Of a DNA stretch of 64,000 nucleotides, positions 21,300 through 31,669 are shown piece after piece. The translations under genes and the position numbers were made by a program. How positions within the stretch are numbered: position 1 is the first letter of the stretch; every line of letters begins with the position of its first letter. This DNA comes from Melampsora larici-populina 98AG31 (lineage: Eukaryota; Basidiomycota; Pucciniomycetes; Pucciniales; Melampsoraceae), in assembly GCF_000204055.1 (NCBI RefSeq), contig NW_006768796.1, forward strand, positions 186,001-250,000, in the 5' to 3' direction. Below the pieces are notes generated by a model that worked only from the letters and a program-made list of their open reading frames with translations, searched no databases and had not been told where the DNA came from.

Positions 21300-22369
21300 T
21301 CCTGAGCTCCTCCATTTTTTGACGTCTCAGCACGACCAACTACTTCTACATTACTGCTTCTATGACTCTCTCCTCCACTACTCAACGCTGCCAATTTAAC
21401 TTCTAATTCAGCTATTTTGGAATGATATCCACCTCTTCCTTTCCCTGTCCAAAAAGTCTTACGGTCAGGACAAGCCGCCAATATGTGACCATGACTGTTA
21501 CAACAAAAGCATAACCCAGCTCGCATATGTCTCGCCCGTTTGTCCTCTGATAACCGGACGTAAGCAGCTGATAGATCCATGGCATTAGGGTCTGTTGCAA
21601 CGGTGTGGGTATGTGGAGTAGCGGCTGAGGGGTTGGAAGCGCCATGTAGCTTGCTGTCAATCTTGATGGCTAAGTTCACAATTTGCTCAATGGTCGTAAA
21701 TTGTTCTTGTGACATGACCATCACCACTCAAATTTCTTTCTTCAGTCCATGTTCATATTGACTGATCAAGGTTGAAGTTTCCCATCCTGTGGCTGTTGCG
21801 TGAATATTAAACTCATGTGTATAAGCTGCTACACTAGTTTTTTGCAACAGGTTTCGAATAGCCCGTTCAGCTTTTGCCTTCTTCTCCGTGTCAAAATACA
21901 TGGCTTTAAAGTTTGTGACAAACCAATCAAAGGTGACTTGGTGGGCCGTGGGTTGATCAAAGAGTTCCATTGTGAGGGGCTGTGCCCAACTGCTAGCTGC
22001 TCCTGTGAGGTAGGACAGAGCAAACACCACCTTGCTTCTATCATCTGGGAATAGATAGGGGTGTGCCAACATATATAATTGGACTTGGCTAGCAAAAATT
22101 TTGACGGTTTCTGCTCAAACGCCACTAAACTTGTTGGGCGTCGATACTTTAGGTCCCTTAGGGACTGGTGTAGTAGCTAACGGGACAGCCGGAGTGTGCA
22201 CAGCTGTGTTGCCGGTAGGCAGAGCGGTTGTTCTTTGGGATTCCAGTGCTGCAAGGCGAGCTTTGGACTGCTGGTATCTAGCTTCAGCCTGCCCTCGCAT
22301 CAATCTTTCTTCCGCAAGGGAAGAGACGAGTTCTGCCAATTGGCGTTGGATGTCTTCAATTGAAGTCAT
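21296..22369 (-). pseudogene. Gypsy gag with two premature TGA codons
   Basis: A single frame runs from ATG 22369 to 21296 if two TGA codons are read through. The first (22117-22115) follows STPNKFSGV; the second (21732 region) follows YEHGLKKEI. In both, Arg (CGA) fits the flanking sequence, so each is explained by one C-to-T change. The protein starts with a coiled coil, has a retrotransposon capsid domain (FALSYLTGAASSWAQPL, then FDWFVTNFKAMY) and a knuckle CFCCNSHGHILAACP matching CX2CX4HX4C. It would form particles around element RNA, but this copy cannot make it. Confidence 0.75.
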
Positions 22370-22584
22370 TTTGGCTTTGGTATTGCTTAGTCCGGCGTTG
22401 GAAGAGGAAGAACCAGCGTCAAAGAATGGAACAGCTGTATCGTTGTCAGAATCCTCCTCTTTGAGTGGGGTACGGTATGTAGGAGACGTGGTGGCAATAA
22501 GGTTTGGTTCGGTATTGAGTTTCTTAAGGTTTCAGTTAATGGGAGATCTTGAATATCGCGGTTTAAGCGGTGATGTCTGATCTA
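22370..22584. other. Gypsy leader remnant
   Basis: About 215 nt upstream of the gag ATG before the next element begins. No LTR end or primer-binding site could be defended here. Confidence 0.3.
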
Positions 22585-23558
22585 CACTACGGGTCAACGG
22601 TTGACAGCTCAGGATGTCCGATTTTCATCCTCCCCAAGGACATTGCGCAGATGACTGCAAGAGATCCTTGTGATGTCCTTTGGGTTCTTGCTGTCAACAA
22701 TTTGAGTCCAGTTGACACCCAAGAGGGAACCCTGAGACAAGTCCCACAGCTTGCTCAGGCCTTGACAGGGGTCCAAGATTGGAAGAAAGTTGTGTTGAAG
22801 GACTTCCCATAAAAGAGGAACTTGTGAGTTTGGTCTTGCTTCTTCCTCTTTCTCCCCCCTTCACAAATTTCAAACTTGATCATTTTTCCTCCTTCATACT
22901 ACACATATCCTCATCCACCTTTGCTGTTTGGCATCGTTTGGCTTCATTTTATAGCCATGCTTGTTGCTTTATGTTCTTTTACAAATTTGTCCCCTTCATC
23001 TCACCATCCAATTCACAAGTTGATCCAATACTTCTAAGCAGGTCTCTTTGTTTGTCCTTTTATATTTACAATCCCATGTTATACCAGTTTCAACTTTTGA
23101 CAGATTTCTTTTTTTGTTATTGTTATTGTTTTTGTTTTGTTTCTACTCCATACATCCATCTAGATTGATCATGAGTCATTTTTTTTGTTATTCTTTTTTG
23201 ATGATCCCGTGAATGAAATAACAAATTTGTTAATTTTCTTCTCGCTCGCTCAATACATATGTAATTCACCACTGGTCAAATGACCCCTTGCCCCAAATCA
23301 AGAATTACAACGGTTGCACTGGGCTACCGGAGGTCTTACTGGCCTGCGGTTCCTGCACCCAGACCCTATTGAATGCATTTCTGCAATTCAATCAGGTCTC
23401 TCAGCGTCGCGCAGAACCTAAAGCAAGGATATTGTGCCAATGTCCTCGCTCTCATCCGCGCGACCTCCTCTGTGAGGATAATCAGCGGAGATCAGCCGGA
23501 TCTCCGTTGGATGTCGCGAGACAGGACATCCGACGGATGTCCTGATTGGACCGTAGTG
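22585..23558. mobile_element. Candidate 974-bp TIR element, CACTACGG ends, TA TSD
   Basis: Both ends start CACTACGG (right end read on the minus strand). Further inward TCAGGATGTCCG on the left pairs with TCAGGACATCCG on the right. TA flanks both ends (22583-22584 and 23559-23560). No transposase frame is visible inside, and the interior from about 22830 is T-rich. The ends recall Tc1/mariner (TA duplication) or CACTA elements. The 2-bp duplication is weak evidence in AT-rich DNA. The element sits just upstream of the Gypsy gag. Confidence 0.45.
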
Positions 23559-23626
23559 TAATTGTTCCGGTGAGTTCTGATTCCTGCTAAATCTAAATCT
23601 TCTATTCAAGTTCGAGTCCGTGATCT

Positions 23627-23853
23627 ACAGCCGTTCCAACAATTAACGGCAGAAATCTTTGATCGTGTGTCGCTCTTGAGGTTAAATCTAGAGAGGTCAA
23701 AACTGGATTAAACCCAGTTTTGCACGCAAATGAACAAGGAGGCCTGGGAGACCTGTCACTTTGAGCCGGTTTTAACTAGTTTTTGACTTTTAGATTAAAT
23801 TCGGATGCAACACACCGATGAAGATTTCTGCCGTTAATTGTTGGAACGGCTGT
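23627..23853. mobile_element. 227-bp foldback MITE with 33-bp perfect TIRs
   Basis: 23627-23659 and 23821-23853 are perfect inverted repeats of 33 bp, starting ACAGCCGTTCCAACAATTAA. Inside, TTAAATCTAGAGAGGTCAAA pairs imperfectly with a second segment near 23790, so nearly the whole element folds back. Flanks are GATCT on the left and AATCT on the right, a possible 5-bp duplication with one change. No coding capacity; superfamily not assigned. Confidence 0.75.
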
Positions 23854-24421
23854 AATCTGATGTAATAACAAAGTTTGTATCAGCGTTTGAGATCTGAGAT
23901 CTGGGTTTTCTTAAAATAATCTATTGAGTTTCTGGGTAATTAATATCGAATGCTCGAATCCCGTTTAATGGATCCGACAATATGTTAAGGGCGTCTCTGT
24001 GGGGTTCTGGTGATGGGATTGGAGGTCTCAATCTGTAGTTCTTATCAGGTGATCTGGATTCCCTATAGTGATTGTCGGATGAAGGAAAAGAGAAAAGACA
24101 ACGTGGCACGGGCTACAACTGGTTATCTCCATCTGTGACATGTGATCTGTAAGTGTCACGAGTTCAGTTCATAACATACTTCTTTGTATTCAAATTTTCA
24201 AACTTGGGTTGCTTCATACAACTAACTAAATCTAATCTAAATTGTTGTACTCACACAAAAAACACTAATGAGACAAACAGAAATCTGTCCCAAATTCTTA
24301 ACTCACTTATGATCACATACATACACACACATATATATCTACTCAACCCTGATTAAAAGAAGTTTAAAAGAAAATTGTAAACATAAACACACCTTTTGGG
24401 ATATAAAAAAATCACACAACA
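23854..24421. other. Non-coding, possible Gypsy LTR remnant
   Basis: No gene recognised. On the minus strand the segment from about 24139 begins TGTCACAGATGG, a plausible LTR start for the Gypsy copy, but no second LTR is present for comparison. Confidence 0.3.
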
Positions 24422-26867
24422 ACCCAAAATAATAGTTGATTTCTGCAATGAAACCCAAGCAGAGTCTTCCAATGTGTACTACTTGAGATTTTGATGGCTT
24501 GTGCTTCATCTAATATCATGTATTGCCATTTCAAGGTTTGGAAATATTTTTCATCTTGTACCACCTGTTTGTTTATCAATGAGATCATACATTAAGCGAC
24601 TTCTACGGCAGAAGGTATAATGATAAACAGACTCACCAATTGATAACTGGTGATGACCACATGAAACGGGGCCTCCCCATCATACCGTAAATGTTTCCAA
24701 TTCCAAAACTTTCGCAAAATCGCTCGGTCCTGGACGCTACCCCAATAAAGCAGTGCTTTCAACGCCGAAACGAACCTTGTGATTGCTTGCTGCCAATTAT
24801 GTAGGGTAGAAGCCAAAGCAATGACTAGAAAAGGTCCCCAAATGTTATGCACTTCGGCCAGATACGCCCTCAATGAGATAAATTGCAACGTCTGTGAAAT
24901 TGTACACAGATATTGATAAGTATAGATCAAGATAGATTGTCACCTAGAATAAGTCACATACCTTTCTGGGTCCCATCTCGTCTGCAAGGATACCGTTGAT
25001 ACCTTGTTCATGCAGATTTGCCAGCCAATTCAAACCCTTCAGCTGATATTCTTTGAGCTCTGCCATAAGCATCTTGGGTTGTTTGACTTGTATATCACCA
25101 GCCATGGTAGGATTCTGGGAGTTGAGGTCAACTTGATCAACTAAATGACATAAGCAGACAAACGATTTGAAGTCAGGTAAAGAACTCTATAGACCAACAT
25201 AACGATAATTGACTTGTGAGCTACGTACTATCAATTCCTGTGACCATTTTGTTCCCTTCTTTACCGGCGGGAGTAGCAGTATCGGCGGTAGCAGTATTGG
25301 GGGCAACGGCATCGGGTGTAGTGGCTGCAAGCTGTTGGGCAGCCGCGGTATCAAAGGCCTGAGCCCGTTGCTTGGCAGCATCTACTGCCAATCGCGCGTT
25401 GCGCGCTGCATGCGCATGTAGATTGGAGTCGACATCTACAAAAATTGACAAGATTGGATGACACAAATCTCGGTGTTCGAGTATGTAGATGTGATATATC
25501 ATGTAGATGGGAATACTTACCATCATCAAAATTGAGAGCTGCCAAATCAGCATCTGCGCCGCCATTCGCCAAGTCATCGAGCAGTTGAACAGTGGCTCCT
25601 GTACTTGTGGCCACAGTTACAGGACCAGGTTGATCACCAGCAATGGGGGCAGCGCCACCGGTCTCTTTGCTTTCTTCTGCTTCTTTCGCTATTCAGTTAC
25701 ATATGAATGTAAAATTGATGGCAAGACTATCAGTGACCAACGCATACATGTGACAAATATTGAGACAAGAAAAAATCTCACTTTTGATTTTGTTGCCCAC
25801 AGAGGAAGTTGAGTTTTCGAGCCTGACGTTTGACTTTGCGCACTTCGTCATCTTTCTTAGCTCGCTCGACTGCCTCCTTATCCGCTTTCCTCTTAGTTTC
25901 CTGCCACGCTTCTCATTCCCACGGTAATAGACCAGTAACTTTTGAACAAAAAAACACAGAGTAAGATCAACAAGTGTGGAAAGGTGTGGAAGGACATAGA
26001 AACGTGACATATCATATGATTAGTATACTTACCTCTCTCATCAATCTACTGGCCTTTATTTGCAGTTCCTCGGATGCTTTTGTTTGGGTGATTATCCGTC
26101 TTCCCTCGCGACTAACTAAGGCACACAACCGTTTGACGTACATCAATCGACTCTAGCTAGCTGCCTGTTGTATTTTACTGACTCGAGGGATACCTTTTTG
26201 AGGGATCTGAAGCCATACGTGTCTAGAATTTTCTTCGATCGCTTCCCTGCGTTTATTGGCTAACACTTTAGGATTGGCCAGTGCACGTTCACGGACAGGT
26301 AAGCTATAGTCCATTTGATCTAAGAAGGACTCATAAGGTTCTGTTCCTTAAGGTAGATCGTGACCCCACGCTGGAAGAGTTCTTTTTTCAATCCTCCGCG
26401 TCGCTGGATCAACGAGAGGCTCGGTAGGTATGTTCGATTCAGCAATAACTACATGAGAGGGGAGATGTGCTTCGAGGCCTTCAGGAGCAAAGATTGGATC
26501 ATTGGCATGCCATGCAGTTCTAGATGAGGAGGAGGATGGCCTAGGCTGGTGATAGACTTCTGACCCGGCAAGGCGTACTCGGCTCGAGGGTGATGCGTGG
26601 TTCAATCTGGTACTAGCTATAGCACCTGGGCCAAAGGGATGATGGAGAGGAGCCGCGAAACCAGCTGGAAAAGGTACTGATTGACCTGAAGCTGAATGAG
26701 GTACTATGTAATGGGCATATAGAGGTGGAGTGTCGGTCAGATGTGCAAGTTGACGTGAAGGGGGGGGTAAGATGAAGATTCACTCGGGGTTGGTGAATCA
26801 GTGACTGAGTCAATAGCCTTCCATTTCCGTTTTCCCGTCGATCCAGCGACTGGACAAGGAATCTCAA
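24422..26867 (-). pseudogene. INO80: Truncated, decayed INO80 chromatin-remodelling ATPase
   Basis: INO80 is the Snf2-family ATPase that slides nucleosomes and exchanges H2A.Z. Fragments in family order on the minus strand are: an N-terminal region (26867-26340); a DBINO-like part (26330-26030, 25935-25800) with KADKEAVERAKKDDEVRK and RQARKLNFL; a LNFDD region (about 25675-25520 and 25438-25222); then the ATPase start [20 protein letters not shown] (near 25050). Further downstream come [19 protein letters not shown] (near 24840) and the DEAQ box with [12 protein letters not shown] (near 24520). The Walker A loop reads GPRK plus T instead of GLGKT. About 30 bp are missing after RKLNFL, shifting the frame; a stop interrupts DBINO; homology ends soon after DEAQ, so the second helicase lobe is gone. 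Several proper GT..AG introns remain, so this was a genomic duplicate, not a retrocopy. Confidence 0.75.
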
Positions 26868-26913
26868 GGAATGGGTTGTGAGGTACTTCGATCGATGGAA
26901 GGTGGTATTTGGC

Positions 26914-27520
26914 TAAGCTTAACTAAGCCCCTCTCGCGCGGCTGCGTCCGCGCCCCTCGAAGAGGGGCTTACAACGGACTCGTACTTTTCGGCAGGAGAG
27001 CTCCAAGAATTAAGTCCCTTTATGTTGTTTTTTGGACTTCTCCTCAAATCCTCACCGTAGAAATTTGTGAGCTGCTGGTATGTTTTTCTTCATGCCTTTG
27101 TACATTTGCTGGCACAAGTTTCATGAGAAACAGATAGCTCTGCATGCTTTGAGAGCTGTGTCAAGAATGGGCCTTACAAGGCCTTACGTCCTCTTGTAAT
27201 GGCCTAAGCCTTCTTCATATGCCTTGGATACGAAATTTGAAAGCACTTAAGAACACATATTACCAAATCTTCATCGCATATTTATAACACTTCCCCTCAA
27301 GGTGAGACAAACTATGAGGTACCAGATCATGTACAAAAGTGTGAAGAACAACATACGAGAAACGTGAGAAATTCTACGGTGAGGGCTCGAGGAGAAGTCC
27401 AAAAAACTACTTAAGGCACCTTAATTCTTGGAGCTCTCCTGCCAAAAAGTACGAGTCCGTTGTAAGCCCCTCTTCGAGGGGCGCGGACGCAGCCGCGCGA
27501 GAGGGGCTTAGTTAAGCTTA
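26914..27520. mobile_element. 607-bp non-autonomous Mutator-like (MULE) element
   Basis: Long terminal inverted repeats of about 155 bp start TAAGCTTAACTAAGCCCC at both ends and remain near-identical through a GGAGAGCTCCAAGAATTAAG motif before diverging slightly. The element is flanked by the exact 9-bp direct repeat GTATTTGGC (26905-26913 and 27521-27529). Long TIRs plus a 9-bp duplication are typical of Mutator-like elements. The 290-bp middle has no transposase frame, so it must move in trans. The TIRs contain a GC-rich hairpin (CCCCTCTCGCG and GAAGAGGGGC). It lies just upstream of the INO80 relic. Confidence 0.85.
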
Positions 27521-27652
27521 GTATTTGGCCCTGTTGGGGCACTAGAGGTGGTCAGCCACCTGGGGGCCCATTTCTTGGGCTTGTTTTGAACGACCAAATC
27601 CATGATACAATACGGGGTGTGAGATTTTTCCGGACACTCGTTTCTGAAGGAT

Positions 27653-27717
27653 AATGTTTGGAAAATGCATTGTTTGGAAAATCCATTGTTTGGAAAATGC
27701 ATAGTTTGGAAAAGTCC
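27653..27717. repeat. 16-bp tandem repeat, 4 copies
   Basis: Four units of the type ATTGTTTGGAAAATGC follow one another, the last ending in AAAAGTCC. They differ by single substitutions. Confidence 0.85.
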
Positions 27718-30700
27718 ACTTTTGCTCGCAATACGCGCTGTACGTGTAGGTGCGCAAGTCACATGATTCTGAATTTCCTCTGAACCAAAATCAAAAATCC
27801 CTGGGGAAATTGGTCTCTTTGTGTAGTGAAAGGAAAAAATGCATACTGTCACCTTCACATTCATACACTCCGGTACTCCATGATCACTTGGAGCTGGCAG
27901 GAAATCAATCTTATTTTGACCTGAGTGTTTCATGGTACATGAGTAGATACACTCAAAGTCAAAATGGGATGTGACTGTCCTTCAGAATAAGTATATTTCA
28001 AAAAATCAGAATTTCTATGTAAAAACTAAGTAGGCAGATGACAAGCTGAGCACAGTTTTACTCCCCCAAAGTTATCTGTAATTGCATGTGTCATTAATGA
28101 GATCATTGATGTCCAAGAGGTCAACCTGTGTACAAGGGATCCATAGGACAAGTGAGAAGAAAACCACCAAAGTTTTGGCACAGGATCAGAATGAACTTCT
28201 GCACACTGATTGACAAGAAATAACTCATCAACTTTGGTAGTTTGATGCATTTGTCAAGATGGAGCCATAGGAAGTAATTTACCTTGAATTCGCATGATAC
28301 CAGCATTCCCCCTTCCCTGGTTAGCTGGACCATGTACAGGGAGAAAGACACAAGAAAATCAAATCATCTTTTAATTCTTTTCTTTGTTAATGTAATTATT
28401 GATCAGGGATGGCTTCACATAACTCATTTCTGTACATACCCCCAATATTGAGCAGCCTTCCTTCAAAATGAGGAGAAGAGAAGTCACCTGATAGGCTCAC
28501 AAAGCACACAGTCCTTTCTTCCAAAAGTGGATTTCAACTGATCATGGCATTCATATTGATTTGCTTGGTGGGTCAAAAGCCGCAAGCTTTGTGAACGGAG
28601 ATAAGACGGCTCATTGGGTACCCAAAGCTTGATGGCAAATTCTTCTGATAGACATTGCTTGGTTTAACAACAAAGATAGATACACAGATTGGTGGAGACT
28701 GAGTCCACTTGCTGACAAGTGGAATCCCAATTACGTACAATAAGTCTTCTAGTTATACAGCTTGTGTATACAGCACTTACTTAGGCCACCCAACACCAAG
28801 CATATGTACTTAACATTGGGCTTGCCCTAGTACTACCCACCCAGTTCTCTTCATGTGTCATAAGTGCATATCAGGCCATCCCAACGTGCTGAGCACTTCA
28901 GAGTTCACTCACCATCATAAATGTTTACACCCACCTCGTGATCACTTTGCAATCCAACAATCCTATTTTCTCATACATTCACAAGGCATCAATGAGATGG
29001 GCAAAAGGGTGGAAAGTATTTAATTATTGGTAAGTCAATTCATCTTACCTTGAGATTCAAAATCAAAGTTTGAATTTCAGATTTTGCAGATTTTTGATGA
29101 CTTGTCTACTCAATTCACTTGGCAACCAGTCAGCATACTTGAAGATCAAACAGGAAAAACGTCAGAAGATGTTAGCAGCTTATTCAACAAGCCCTCCACA
29201 TCAAACCCAACCTACAAACATCACCTACCCTGCGCTTCCCGAAGTCAATCTCAATCACACTTTTTGGAATGACATTCTCTTCACAAGTGGTGGCAAACCT
29301 TGGGTGATTGGCGTTGACAATCAGTATCAAATGCTTCAGATCTCCAACTTTGATGGAGCATGTGAGAAAGTCTTCCAAATAGGACGGGAAGTATGGAGGG
29401 TTGTGAGGTGATCATCAAAAGCACAGATAGTGTTCTTTCATCATTTACATTGACTTTGAGTGCACAACAACAAAAAATTGGCAGTTCACATTGGCCATTC
29501 TTTGGTGAAGTATTCAACCTTCAGTTCACTCAGTAGAGTAGGTAAGGTTTCAGTAGCACCAGTAATCAGTACTGAAAATCTAGTACATGTATCAAATCTG
29601 GGATGTGGGTCTTGGAGAGGTTTCTAAACACGCCACCCCAAGATGGCAATTTTGAGCTGAAAACCAACTGGAGCAGTAAAATCATTGAACTCGGGTGTTG
29701 TGGTCTTTGGGGTGGATATGCAGATGGAGAATCAAGAATATGATGGACTCTGTTGATTTATTTCTTTAATTGATTATGTTTCTTTGAATACTGAAAAGGA
29801 TGTTAATGGATCTCCACATGATGGAGAGATCGATAGGAAATAGGAAGACATCAATGAATTGGTGTATATTGTGAAGTGAGTGGGGGAAATGCCCAAATGG
29901 TACTTTAAGCTCTTTTAGCTTTGACTTTGTCAAAGCTTAAAGGCTGGTAGTCTTTGAAACTACACTTTAAGATTTCATGTTGTTTATTTATAGGTAATCA
30001 TCAATATTATTTATTTTATCTTCAACTTGTGTAGATGATGTTAAAGTGAAGCTCTTTTTACTTTGACTTTGTCAACACTTGAGGGCTGACATTTTCTCAC
30101 ATGTGTTACAGGATTGTTTCAATAAAATGTTCAGAAAGCTATGATATTAATAGAAAAAATGAGCCCACACTGCAGGTGTTTGCACAATAATTGAGAGATA
30201 TATTAAAAATCACATTCATTTTACTCACAGAGTGACACAAGGAGTGGTGTGCTACTCACACAACATGTGCTCAAGTAAAATGGATGGAATTTTTGATATT
30301 TTTTCAATTGTTGTCCAAAATGCTTCCTATGAGATGTGTGAGAAGACATATAATCACGTTTTTATATCCTGTTGTGCACATTTTCCCCGTTTGGACCCAC
30401 AAGGATATGTTCCTTTTAATTTTCCCAAATCATATCCAAAAGACTTGAGTATGGGCTCATTTTCCCGCCATTATTGTCACTCTGGTAATTATACTACCCA
30501 AAGTTGTTCTGGGACTGTTCCACGAAAGTTCCAGAACATATTTTCCACAAAGCCAGCAAGGCAGTATATGTTCTGGCTTTCTGGACTTTGATCAAATCTC
30601 CACATTCCCAATTCAACTCCATCATCCATCATCACAACATGCCTGACAAAATTTCCTCATCATGTAACCTTTCAAGTACCTCAACAACGTCTCAACACAA

Positions 30701-31526
30701 AATACAACAGCCGGTCTTGACCCCTTCAACTTTCCAAATCCTCAACAACAATATTCAAAAACTCATTCCAACTTCTGTACTTCATTTAAGTGCAAGTCTT
30801 AGATTTGTCTGAAGAAACTCAGATCACCCAATGTTAATCAAACATCATTTGAATGTAATTGATTAGGGGCTCTCAAACCTGACCCGGTTTCAAAAAACCC
30901 AGTTGACCCAGTGACTTTTGGCTGGAGCTGTCAATAATTCNNNNNNNNNNNNNNNNNNNNNNNNNNNNNNNNNNNNNNNNNNNNNNNNNNNNNNNNNNNN
31001 NNNNNNNNNNNNNNNNNNNNNNNNNNNNNNNNNNNNNNNNATTCTTGAAAATAGTTTACAATCAACATCAGCAATTGAATCAGATAGATATCAATCTTGT
31101 TCAAGATCCAAGAGTATGTTTTGTTTTTTTGTACATATCATCAAACCAAACTTTTTCCTATTCTTCAGCAAAAGCCAATCTCATTTGAATCATTCTGCAT
31201 GAAAGGGTTGAACATTGATCTTGTTCAAACCAAGGAGCATCTTTGATCTTGAACAAGATCAACATTCAAAACCTTTTCCTATCAAAGTGTTTCTACCAAT
31301 CTTTTTATATGCGAAAAATGATATGTAATGTGATTGATCAAGATTCCATTAAGCTCAAGATAAATTTTCCTGTCAGATCTTTTGATTTATGATCCCAAAT
31401 ACTTCGGATTTCAACAAGCTTTCTTATTCAAAAATAATAATATGCAAGGTATCTGATTTATCCTGATTGTACAATCCAGATTGTGACTAATCAATCCTAG
31501 CAATTGTATTAAAAACAAGATCAAGT
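27718..31526. other. Gene-poor region with assembly gap
   Basis: No intact gene recognised. An open stretch at 29070-29411 follows an acceptor-like TTTCAG and could be an exon remnant, but no family is evident. A direct repeat of about 40 bp containing CTTTGACTTTGTCAA occurs at 29907-29950 and 30049-30088. Sequence at 30497-30600 recurs in inverse orientation at about 31870-31990 on the other side of the gap. The gap limits what can be said. Confidence 0.45.
30941..31040. other. Assembly gap (100 N)
   Basis: Exactly 100 unknown bases, the conventional size for a gap of unknown length. It lies between the two arms of an imperfect inverted repeat, which may have caused the break. Confidence 0.98.
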
Positions 31527-31666
31527 CACTGCCAGGATTAAACACTGTCCTAATTGGGATAATGTGTCACTTTTTTGGGATAATGAATTTTTGCCATATA
31601 AATGCTAAGCAATTAATGCAAAAGTGATCATTATTCCATTGGGGACAGTGTTTAATCCTGGCAGTG
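31527..31666. mobile_element. 140-bp MITE, CACTGCCAGG termini, AGT TSD
   Basis: 31527-31550 and 31643-31666 are perfect inverted repeats of 24 bp starting CACTGCCAGGATTAAACACT. Weaker pairing extends to about 50 bp (ATAATG..TCACTTTT). AGT lies on both sides (31524-31526 and 31667-31669), a 3-bp target duplication. CACTG ends and a 3-bp duplication place it near CACTA-type elements, like the element at 18217. Confidence 0.75.
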
Positions 31667-31669
31667 AGT

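Larger units (their letters stand above)
19887..22369 (-). mobile_element. Truncated Ty3/Gypsy retrotransposon, nonsense-mutated
   Basis: On the minus strand I see, in order, a capsid-type gag (22369-21728), a zinc knuckle (about 21520), an aspartic protease (about 21120) and only the N-terminal finger part of a reverse transcriptase, which stops at 19887. The rest of RT, RNase H and the integrase are absent, so the copy is 3'-truncated. Two in-frame TGA codons interrupt gag and the gag-pol junction needs a frameshift. The 5' LTR was not proven; 23559-24140 may be its remains, since that stretch ends in CACAG-type sequence and is itself interrupted by a MITE. Confidence 0.8.

Noticed and set aside
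22101..22580. 159-codon plus-strand frame
   Set aside because: Antisense shadow of the Gypsy gag start.
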